From: Anabaena cylindrica PCC 7122
Lineage (GTDB): Bacteria > Cyanobacteriota > Cyanobacteriia > Cyanobacteriales > Nostocaceae
DNA: 20,633 bases
Direction: 5' to 3'
NCBI RefSeq assembly: GCF_000317695.1
Contig: NC_020056.1
Location: forward strand, 1 to 20,633
Made by a program: the position numbers and the translations under genes. Shown here piece by piece: positions 7,369 to 13,131 of the stretch; position 1 is the stretch's first letter, and each line of letters begins with the position of its first letter. A model generated the notes under the pieces. The model was not told where the DNA came from, searched no databases, and saw nothing but the letters and a program-made list of their open reading frames with translations.

Positions 7369-7501
7369 ATCAGGCATTGATCTGAAAGCCTAGTCACAAC
7401 GACTGATTCTAAAAAGAAAGAAACTACCATCTGGCTGAATACATTGATGTGTCATTATTTTTTAATCACATTAATCTACTGTAATAATGCACTAGCTCAA
7501 A

Positions 7502-8044
7502 TTATGAACGTCTGAAGTATAAGTCAATTATTCTAAACCCTTCATCAGTTTTTGTAAGAAAGTAGGATATATATCCCGAATGTGTGTAGTTGTTGTCATG
7601 TTCATAATCTTCTTTTACCTTTACAAGATATACAACACGCTCTCTTTCAAATAATCCACTTGGGCTACACGTATCAAAAGTTGCCTTATTTGGCTTAACG
7701 CCTATCTGCAAAACATAAGTAGTTATTTTTGAACACGAAATATAACCCTTTGAAGCACCGCCCTTGATTTCTCGCTTATTTACCTGTGTTTTTAGGAACT
7801 CTTCTTTATTCTTGTCTAATACAGCAGAATCGCGTATTGAAAATAGCCCTAAAATTGCATCTATTTCATCCTGCTCTATGTTTATATCCAATATGATTTG
7901 GGAGGATGTAGTAAATAACTGAGTTCGTCTTTCTAATGCTGCTTGGAAATTTGTTTTAGTAACCTTTTCGCCTAATGCTTCTGAAAGAATTCTCCATAAT
8001 TTAGCTCCCTCATTTTTAATGTGCTGTGTTTCATAACCTTGCAT
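7502..8044 (-). CDS. Hypothetical protein
   Basis: I do not recognise this family. From ATG 8044 it is a soluble protein of 180 residues with an amphipathic helical N-terminal half (residues about 1-75, including ILSEALGEKV and LFTTSSQIILDINIEQDEID). A beta-rich C-terminal half follows (about 95-180) with strands such as TTYVLQIGV, RVVYLVKVKE, YISYFLTKT and FRIIDLYF. There is no signal peptide or membrane segment. The frame continues to a TTG at 8080, but no ribosome site precedes it; 8044 has AGAG ten bases upstream. It is a lone minus-strand gene between the par operon and the divergent BamE-like gene, preceded by an AT-rich TATATATAAAT tract near 8090 that may hold its promoter. Nuclear transport factor-like or nuclease folds cannot be judged by eye. 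Confidence 0.6.
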   Translation of the reverse strand: MQGYETQHIKNEGAKLWRILSEALGEKVTKTNFQAALERRTQLFTTSSQIILDINIEQDEIDAILGLFSIRDSAVLDKNKEEFLKTQVNKREIKGGASKGYISCSKITTYVLQIGVKPNKATFDTCSPSGLFERERVVYLVKVKEDYEHDNNYTHSGYISYFLTKTDEGFRIIDLYFRRS

Positions 8045-8146
8045 TTCCTCATATCTCTTCCCTTGTAGAGATTCGTACAATATGAATTTATATATATCTG
8101 TTAAATGCTTGCCATTATTCGCATATAGAGCTTCATCCGCTCACTG

Positions 8147-8461
8147 ATGAATATCACTATTTCACTGGGAATAATGCTTGGTTCAGGTTTTGCGTATGGT
8201 TTCCTTAAAACTGCTTTTAATTCTAAGCAGTTTGAACAATCTGGACAAACTGAACTTCGTCGCTTCGGTCGTGCAGAGTATGAACAGTTAAAAACAGGGA
8301 TGTCCTTAACAGATGTGCGGTCAATCTTGAATCGAGGTATTGAGGTTAACCGCTCTGCAACAATGGCAACTTTTGTTTGGAAAAATCCTGATGCTTCCAA
8401 AATCACTGTTATTTTTGAGAGTGATAGGCTCAAGAGTAAAGAACAGTCTGGACTGGAGTAA
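8147..8461 (+). CDS. Small membrane-anchored BamE/SmpA-like protein
   Basis: A 104-residue protein with one hydrophobic N-terminal segment (about 3-23, ending GFAYGFLKTAF) and no lipobox cysteine, so a signal anchor facing the periplasm is likely. Residues 45-104 follow the BamE/SmpA small-domain pattern: YEQLKTGMSLTDVRSIL (the GMS..DV..IL helix pair), then a TFVWKNP strand, a KITVIFESDRLKSKEQSGL strand ending in the family's F..DRL..K...GL. In chromosomes such domains occur in outer-membrane assembly lipoproteins and, in cyanobacteria, in many short orphan proteins. The ATG has no obvious ribosome site; an ATG at 8174 would remove most of the anchor. The minus-strand frame covering the same bases is a shadow. 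Function on a plasmid is unknown. Confidence 0.65.
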   Translation: MNITISLGIMLGSGFAYGFLKTAFNSKQFEQSGQTELRRFGRAEYEQLKTGMSLTDVRSILNRGIEVNRSATMATFVWKNPDASKITVIFESDRLKSKEQSGLE

Positions 8462-8497
8462 GCGATTGCGCTTCCGCGCACTGCCGGAGGCAATCGC
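8462..8497. repeat. Nested inverted repeat of a cyanobacterial dispersed element
   Basis: Directly after the BamE-like stop codon, GCGATTGC (8462-8469) pairs perfectly with GCAATCGC (8490-8497), and CTTCCG (8471-8476) pairs with CGGAG (8485-8489) inside it. The 21 bases 8477-8497 recur exactly as the reverse complement at 9281-9301. This looks like a HIP1-derived small dispersed repeat; it could act as a terminator through its stem, but no T tract follows. Confidence 0.6.
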
Positions 8498-8516
8498 AAA
8501 CTGGATCGCCTAATTT

Positions 8517-8543
8517 GAATATCTGAATATTTGCGTACGCAAA
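8517..8543 (-). promoter_or_regulatory. Centromere-like cluster D, inverted
   Basis: A third perfect TTTGCGTACGCAAA lies at 8530-8543. Read on the minus strand it is followed in 8-bp register by AAATATTC, AGATATTC and then the weaker AAATTAGG (8509-8516), the same layout as clusters A and B but in opposite orientation and over 1.1 kb from the par genes. Clusters A, B and D thus bracket the par operon and two cargo genes. Confidence 0.6.
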
Positions 8544-8604
8544 AGTTTGAATTGCTGAATAGTCAGAGTATGCACAGCTTTTTTTTGGTTAATGCGCCCG
8601 GTAA

Positions 8605-9036
8605 CTATACCTGAGCCGGTTCTTTTGCTTCTGACAACCACCGACTGTAAGCCTCTTGGTCGCCGCCAAAAGAATCAACAGATACTTGTCGTTCTGGCAT
8701 TGGCTGGAGTGGGGCATTGATAGGTGCATATTTGCAGTAACAAATTACAATCATGTCAAAACCCATGCCTACCGGAATATCAGGAGTGTAGGTTTCTACA
8801 TCGGTTACTTCCCAATCACTGAGACGATAATGGGTTTTAGCTTCTGGATACTGGGGGTCAGCAAACTGGTCAACACGGATAAATTCCGGTGGACGATATC
8901 CAGGTTCTGGTAATGGTCGGTCTGAACAATCGTAATGTTCAGCTAAAGTTTTCGTCAGAGAACCTGTGTGAGAGTATTTTCTATCTTGCCAACCTGGCTG
9001 ACGCTTCTCAGCCCGAAAAACAATCCACTTACGCAT
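8605..9036 (-). CDS. Hypothetical cyanobacterial protein
   Basis: A 143-residue soluble protein with no motif I recognise. It has a basic aromatic N-terminus (MRKWIVFRAEKRQPGW), a central acidic, Pro/Tyr-rich stretch (PEPGYRPPEFIRVDQF, YPEAKTHYRLSDWEV) and a hydrophobic strand MGFDMIVICYCKYAP near residues 90-105. The start at ATG 9036 is well supported by GAGGAG, which lies inside the end of the upstream gene (5-bp gap), so the two are a coupled pair. No signal peptide or transmembrane helix is seen. The tight pairing with a small acidic protein suggests the two act together. Function unknown. Confidence 0.7.
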   Translation of the reverse strand: MRKWIVFRAEKRQPGWQDRKYSHTGSLTKTLAEHYDCSDRPLPEPGYRPPEFIRVDQFADPQYPEAKTHYRLSDWEVTDVETYTPDIPVGMGFDMIVICYCKYAPINAPLQPMPERQVSVDSFGGDQEAYSRWLSEAKEPAQV

Positions 9037-9041
9037 TATTG

Positions 9042-9245
9042 TTACTCCTCATCGGTATCATAATAGGACTGTGGAAATTCAGTTTTGCCCTCGAATACAC
9101 AATCTACAGGTAGGATATCGTTGCCCGTTTTCTCCGTATCAACCAGTTTCCAACCGTATTTTTCAGAGATTTCTTCACAACAATCTTCATCAGCTGCTGC
9201 ATGACGAGATTTATTCTCTTCCTCGTCGTACCTTGATTTTGGCAT
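9042..9245 (-). CDS. Small acidic hypothetical protein, partner of the next gene
   Basis: A 67-residue, strongly acidic protein (ending FPQSYYDTDEE) with KSRYDEEENKSRHAAADED near the N-terminus and CCEEISEKYGWKLVDTEK in the middle. The frame is open to 9323, but the upstream part is translated HIP1-type repeat sequence; the ATG at 9245 has GAGAAAG a few bases upstream and gives the credible start. It precedes the 143-residue gene by 5 bp, with that gene's ribosome site inside this coding sequence. The acidic, cysteine-pair-containing sequence recalls small inhibitors or adaptor proteins, but I do not recognise a family. Confidence 0.55.
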   Translation of the reverse strand: MPKSRYDEEENKSRHAAADEDCCEEISEKYGWKLVDTEKTGNDILPVDCVFEGKTEFPQSYYDTDEE

Positions 9246-9280
9246 ATCTTTCTCAATGTTATTGAATTGTCTTAATTGGC

Positions 9281-9340
9281 GCGATTGCCTCCGGCAGTGC
9301 GTCTCGCGATCGCAAGAAGGCACTGCGCGTTCCGCCTTCG
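9281..9340. repeat. HIP1-bearing dispersed repeat with two hairpins
   Basis: GCGATTGC (9281-9288) pairs, with one G-T, with the HIP1 site GCGATCGC (9306-9313); GAAGGC (9316-9321) pairs with GCCTTC (9334-9339). The first 21 bases repeat 8477-8497 in inverted orientation. Structure, base composition and location between genes fit the small dispersed repeats of heterocystous cyanobacteria. Confidence 0.6.
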
Positions 9341-9374
9341 CACTCGTTCTCCAGACAAATCGCCCCTATTGACA

Positions 9375-9426
9375 CTATAGTAGTACTACTTCAGGATTAT
9401 GTCAACTCATATTAGTTCTATAGTAG
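9375..9426 (+). promoter_or_regulatory. Operator candidate of the 56-residue RHH gene
   Basis: A perfect 12-bp palindrome AGTAGTACTACT lies at 9379-9390, and the 9-mer CTATAGTAG occurs at 9375-9383 and again at 9418-9426 (43 bp apart). The second copy ends 50 bp before the small gene's ATG. Palindromes with outlying half-sites are typical of Arc/CopG-type autoregulation. The same region could also drive the divergent minus-strand pair at 9245. Confidence 0.45.
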
Positions 9427-9476
9427 ATGTATATTTAAGGAAAGTAGAACAGTAAAGTGATAAAGCAGCGTTAGTT

Positions 9477-9647
9477 ATGACAGTGGCAACTGATAAAACC
9501 AGAGTATCGACATATATAGAGCAAAAACTGAAAGATGATGCTGAGAAAGTAGCCAAGAACCAGGGCAGATCCTTGAGTAATTACATCGAACAGCTAATTA
9601 AACAAGATGTAGCTAGGGCAAGGCGCGAAGGTGAAATCAGCGATTAA
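9477..9647 (+). CDS. Small ribbon-helix-helix (CopG/Arc-like) protein
   Basis: A 56-residue DNA-binding protein. Residues 8-18 (TRVSTYIEQKL) form the strand that would sit in the DNA major groove; helix 1 is about 19-29 (DDAEKVAKNQG), then the turn RSLS and helix 2 about 33-46 (SNYIEQLIKQDV), ending in a basic-acidic tail. This is close to the minimal fold of CopG/Arc/MetJ-type regulators. The ATG at 9477 has only a weak upstream purine run. A palindromic operator candidate lies at 9379-9390. No toxin gene follows (the next 150 bp hold none and the next gene is a recombinase), so it is more likely a copy-number or transcription regulator than an antitoxin, though an orphan antitoxin is possible. 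Confidence 0.75.
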   Translation: MTVATDKTRVSTYIEQKLKDDAEKVAKNQGRSLSNYIEQLIKQDVARARREGEISD

Positions 9648-9803
9648 AAAATGTTTAAAGGCATCAGGTAGATCAACTCAAGAGTCATGCTTCTTGGCTT
9701 AAAAAGGTTGAGAGAAGATATATTCTCGCAATCTTTGTAACAAAAAGTGGAAGTAGGGCAAGGATTGGGGGAGGATAAAGAAGATAGGACTTGGTAAAAT
9801 GCC

Positions 9804-10778
9804 GTGAGCAAAAAGGCGATCGCAAATTCCAATTTTTCAAAAGAATCGCTGGCGTTAACAGAGCCGCTACCTATCACTATGCACCCATCTGAGGTGTATC
9901 TGGCTTCTTTAGGTGAAGGTTCCCGGCGGACAATGCGGGAGGCACTTAATGCGATCGCACGGCTGTTAACTAATGATAGTTGTGATGCTCAAACTTTGGA
10001 TTGGGCAAAGTTGCGATATCAGCATACGGCAGCAGTGCGGTCGGTGCTGATGGCAAAATACAGTCCAGCGATGGCGAATAAAATGTTATCTGCGTTGCGG
10101 CGGGTGTTGCAGGAAGCGTGGCGGTTGGGGTTAATGTCTACTGAGGATTACGGACGGGCTACTGATATTCAATCTGTGCGGGGTAAAAGTTTACTCAAAG
10201 GACGGGCGCTGGATGGAGAAGAAATTGCTGCCCTGTGGGAGAATTGTATTCAAGATAACTCGAATTTAGGAGCGAGGGATGCGGCACTGTTGGCAGTTTT
10301 GACGGTGGGATTACGGCGTTCTGAGGTAACACATCTGGATTTGAGCGATTTTAAGCCGCGCAGTCGGTCACTGACAATACGGGAAGCTAAGGGACGGAGT
10401 GAGCGCATTGTTTACTTACCGGAAGCTGGAGTCCGGGCGGTGCAGGATTGGTTACTGGTTCGGGGTAAGGAAGCAGGTCCTTTATTTTATCCGTTGGATA
10501 AGGGGAATAAAGTTATCCAACGGCGGATGAGTGAGCAGGGGGTACTGCGGGCATTGCAACGCCGAGGGGAAGCTGCGGGTGTGGAAGAAGGGTTTACGCC
10601 CCATGATTTCCGCAGGACTTTTATTAGTGATTTGTTGGATGCGGGTGCAGATATCGTTACGGTATCTAAGTTGGCTGGTCATGCGTCAACTAATACTACG
10701 AGTAAGTATGATAGGCGCGGGGAAGATGCGAAGAAACGAGCGATTGATTTATTAAATGTGCCTTACAAGAAGCGTTAG
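9804..10778 (+). CDS. Xer-like tyrosine recombinase/integrase
   Basis: A 324-residue site-specific recombinase with both standard domains: a SAM-like N-terminal core-binding domain (about 25-125) and a catalytic domain (about 130-320). Catalytic residues are all visible: R171 in GLRRSEV, K196 in the beta-hairpin AKG, H267 and R270 in HDFRRTF, H293 in GHAST and nucleophile Y302 in SKYDRRG. The start is a GTG at 9804; the nearest purine runs are too far upstream to be a normal ribosome site, and ATG 9879 is an alternative that keeps the folded domains. Two HIP1 sites lie in the gene. The codon use is more GC-rich than the neighbouring genes, suggesting separate origin. Likely roles are plasmid dimer resolution or integration. 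It is unrelated in length and N-terminus to the recombinase at 362. Confidence 0.92.
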   Translation: MSKKAIANSNFSKESLALTEPLPITMHPSEVYLASLGEGSRRTMREALNAIARLLTNDSCDAQTLDWAKLRYQHTAAVRSVLMAKYSPAMANKMLSALRRVLQEAWRLGLMSTEDYGRATDIQSVRGKSLLKGRALDGEEIAALWENCIQDNSNLGARDAALLAVLTVGLRRSEVTHLDLSDFKPRSRSLTIREAKGRSERIVYLPEAGVRAVQDWLLVRGKEAGPLFYPLDKGNKVIQRRMSEQGVLRALQRRGEAAGVEEGFTPHDFRRTFISDLLDAGADIVTVSKLAGHASTNTTSKYDRRGEDAKKRAIDLLNVPYKKR

Positions 10779-10805
10779 AGTGAAGATACTTTTATGGGAA
10801 GGAAG

Positions 10806-10826
10806 TTCTACTGTATTCATGTAGAA
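10806..10826. terminator. Weak inverted repeat after the recombinase
   Basis: TTCTAC (10806-10811) and GTAGAA (10821-10826) form a 6-bp stem with a 9-nt loop followed by ATTTTAGTTT, 28 bp after the recombinase stop. It is a weak intrinsic-terminator candidate. The rest of 10779-10940 shows nothing recognisable. Confidence 0.25.
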
Positions 10827-10940
10827 ATTTTAGTTTGATATCTATGCCTTGAACCATAAGTTGAGCCAAATTCTGAAGCAGAAAATTAACACTTACCTTC
10901 TGAATTATATCTATCTTGGGCTAAAAGCTAATTTTTTGAT

Positions 10941-11282
10941 TCAATTACAATTACATTTATGAGTATTTTCTAAATATATATTGTTAAAATCCACTTCGGC
11001 TAACATACAATTGGTACAATTATTTGTTGTTAATAATTTTTTAACATCATTGTTTATTATGTCTCTATCTTCTTGCTTTAAATCCTTGAGGGCAGATTCT
11101 TTAATGTATGATTTTTTTGAATCAAACTTTTCTGACTCACCTGTTTCTTTATTATCTTCACTGTCAGAGTCTGAATTTGTTTGATTAGCTGCCACATCTG
11201 GCAAAGATGTACTGTTTTGTTTGACTTCAGAACATCCAATTATCAAAACATTTAGTATTAAGATACTAAGAAGCATTTTCAT
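10941..11282 (-). CDS. Small lipoprotein with partial pentapeptide-repeat motif
   Basis: From ATG 11282 (113 aa) the N-terminus is a lipoprotein signal: MKML, a hydrophobic run (LSILILNVL) and a lipobox IIGC with C17 as the lipid-attached cysteine. A low-complexity Ser/Asp/Glu linker (about 18-60) follows, then a helix (KESALKDLKQEDRDIINND). The C-terminus, LLTTNNCTNCMLAEVDFNN, matches the opening of cyanobacterial pentapeptide-repeat domains (L.T..C..C.L..A.L), but the protein stops after about three imperfect repeats, ending CNCN. It may be a cut-down pentapeptide protein. A GGGA ribosome site supports either 11282 or the ATG at 11291. It lies 41 bp after the DUF4276 gene and could be a last operon member. 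Function unknown; membrane anchoring is predicted. Confidence 0.65.
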   Translation of the reverse strand: MKMLLSILILNVLIIGCSEVKQNSTSLPDVAANQTNSDSDSEDNKETGESEKFDSKKSYIKESALKDLKQEDRDIINNDVKKLLTTNNCTNCMLAEVDFNNIYLENTHKCNCN

Positions 11283-11332
11283 AAAAATCATAGATTTTCC
11301 CTGAACTCCAATTTTATATTTATAGGCGCAAA

Positions 11333-11929
11333 TTAACCTAGTTTATCCAAAAAACGAACAAAAGTTTTTGAACGTCTAAGCCTAGAAAAATCTTCTATTT
11401 TTTCGACTATTGCTTGTGCGTGTTGTATGTCGCTATAACGATGACCCTTACCCTTATGTTGTTGAAATAATTTATTTAAGACTGTTTTTGGGTTTGATAT
11501 TTTTTCTGGATTTTTTTTGTCTCTGATTTTGACTGGATGAGTTGGTGTTGAAAGATATGCAGAAATAGCACGACCATCAGCAAGTAGCCATGCTTCTAAT
11601 TCTTCCTCAATACACACTAGATATACGTGTGGTGATGTTACTCCAGCATCAAGTAAAGACTCAAAAATAGCTATACGATCTTCTTTACGACAAGGAGGTA
11701 GTGTTCTTTCACGCCAAGCTGGATGTAGATCCCAAATAATAATGACTCGTTCACAACCATCTTCAAACAACTGCATAGCAGCTTTACCACACTCGGAAAT
11801 TAGGTTTGGCTTCCTGTCAAGAGTGACACTAGAAATTTCTATATCTGACCGATACATACGTGCTAAATGTTCACATACTTTTCTATCTGCACCTTGTGGA
11901 CCACATTCAAAAATCATTCCAACTTTCAT
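11333..11929 (-). CDS. DUF4276-type TOPRIM-like protein paired with an AAA ATPase
   Basis: A 198-residue protein resembling the DUF4276 family, which is related to TOPRIM metal-dependent nucleases. Visible elements are an N-terminal acidic strand MIFECGPQGAD (E8), a central IIIWDLHP (D67; the usual DxD is D-L-H here) and CIEEELEAWLLAD (E108, E110) where OLD-like TOPRIM proteins keep their second acidic cluster. The C-terminal third is basic (KIRDKKNPEKISNPKT, KGKGHRYSD) and could bind nucleic acid. It starts 2 bp after the ATPase stop with AAGGA upstream, so the pair is tightly coupled. By analogy with PARIS, AbiL and split OLD systems it would be the effector held or licensed by the ATPase. 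The replacement of the second aspartate makes catalytic activity uncertain. Confidence 0.72.
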   Translation of the reverse strand: MKVGMIFECGPQGADRKVCEHLARMYRSDIEISSVTLDRKPNLISECGKAAMQLFEDGCERVIIIWDLHPAWRERTLPPCRKEDRIAIFESLLDAGVTSPHVYLVCIEEELEAWLLADGRAISAYLSTPTHPVKIRDKKNPEKISNPKTVLNKLFQQHKGKGHRYSDIQHAQAIVEKIEDFSRLRRSKTFVRFLDKLG

Positions 11930-11931
11930 AT

Positions 11932-13131
11932 CTATCCTTTTTGACTCAAACGATCCATTGTGTAAAGTTTGCCTGGACCAAATTTTTTAGACCATTCTTG
12001 AAGCGATTCTTGATCCGCTGGGCGATTAAATGTTGGCTGACCAGTTTCGTCCCGTTCAACGAAAATAATTTGAGACAAAGTTAAAAGGTCAAGTAAATAT
12101 GGTGAATGAGTTGTAATGATTATTTGACTTGTTCCAGTTTCAACTAAGCTCCTAATTTCATCTACAATTAGGTGAATGCTTCTTGGATCTAGTCCATTTT
12201 CAATTTCTTCAATTACAATTAGTGGTGCTGGCTGAGGATGCCGTAATACTGCTAACAATGCTAATATTCTTAGTGTCCCTGTTGATAAAAGCCATGTTGG
12301 GATCTTAAAATCATTTTCAGTTAATTGGAGATAAACATTACGCTCCAATTCAGAAGTTACATAAGGTTGCAAATCACGAGCATAAGGAAGTATATATTGT
12401 AGAGTTTCTACAATTCCATTAAATACATTTTTGTCAAGATTATATATATTCAGAATGTATTCTGCAATATTTGAACCATCACTTGCTAGACTAATATGCT
12501 TATTTGTACGTTTTCTAGGTTTAGGTAAAAACATTAAATGAGGATTTAAATTAATAAATTGCCAATTTAATATATTAGTGAATATATCACCTTGCTTGAA
12601 TTTTTCTCTCACAGCAAATTTAGATATTAGAGATTCATCATCTAGGCAGTTTCCTTTAATTTTCTCCATTAAATGTAAATTCTCTTTCTGGTTTTGATTT
12701 TCTTTGGTAAAAAACTCACCATTATCTTCTCTTGTAAAAACAGTTTTGGGAGATGATCTATTTAAAATTTCTTTTTGTATAAATAACTCATTTCCACTGG
12801 TGTCTTGATTTACAGTCATTTCATGAAAATAATTTTTCCAACGAATCATAAATTCGATTGGATTTTCTTCATGAGGGCGTTTTACACCAGACTCTCTTTT
12901 ATTATGACGAACAGCTTGGTTACGAATATGTTCAAAACCACGCCAATAATTCATTGCTTCATCAAGACCATCCCTCACTATCATTTGATAAGTTGAAAGT
13001 GCTTCAATAACACTACTTTTTCCAGATCCATTATTTCCAATGAATACTGTTAAAGGTTCAAATTTGATTGTTTTACTGTCACGTATAGCCTTAAAATTTT
13101 TAATTTGAAATGATTTAAGCGAAATATTCAT
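11932..13131 (-). CDS. ABC/SMC-like AAA ATPase (AAA_21 type)
   Basis: A 399-residue ABC-type ATPase of the OLD/AAA_15/AAA_21 kind used as sensor-scaffold in many phage-defence systems. It starts SFQIKNFKAIRDS, followed by Walker A GNNGSGKSS (32-40), a long variable insert (about 60-270), a canonical signature LSTGTLR (282-288), Walker B LIVIEEIENGLDP (304-316) with catalytic glutamates E308/E309, and the switch histidine in TTHSPYLLD (340-348). All residues needed for ATP hydrolysis are present. There is no C-terminal TOPRIM domain; that role appears to be in the next gene. Its ATG overlaps the methyltransferase stop (ATGA, 13128-13131), linking it to the upstream pair. High confidence in family, moderate in defence role. 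Confidence 0.9.
   Translation of the reverse strand: MNISLKSFQIKNFKAIRDSKTIKFEPLTVFIGNNGSGKSSVIEALSTYQMIVRDGLDEAMNYWRGFEHIRNQAVRHNKRESGVKRPHEENPIEFMIRWKNYFHEMTVNQDTSGNELFIQKEILNRSSPKTVFTREDNGEFFTKENQNQKENLHLMEKIKGNCLDDESLISKFAVREKFKQGDIFTNILNWQFINLNPHLMFLPKPRKRTNKHISLASDGSNIAEYILNIYNLDKNVFNGIVETLQYILPYARDLQPYVTSELERNVYLQLTENDFKIPTWLLSTGTLRILALLAVLRHPQPAPLIVIEEIENGLDPRSIHLIVDEIRSLVETGTSQIIITTHSPYLLDLLTLSQIIFVERDETGQPTFNRPADQESLQEWSKKFGPGKLYTMDRLSQKG

Noticed and set aside
8101..8499. 132-codon minus-strand open frame over the BamE-like gene
   Set aside because: Overlaps a plus-strand gene with recognisable domain pattern and anchor; the minus translation is Ser/Arg-rich without motifs.
9477..9647. 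Antitoxin of a type II pair
   Set aside because: No toxin-like gene follows or precedes within coupling distance; kept as an RHH regulator.
11860..12084. Plus-strand frames across the DUF4276/ATPase junction
   Set aside because: Antisense shadows of two well-supported coupled genes.
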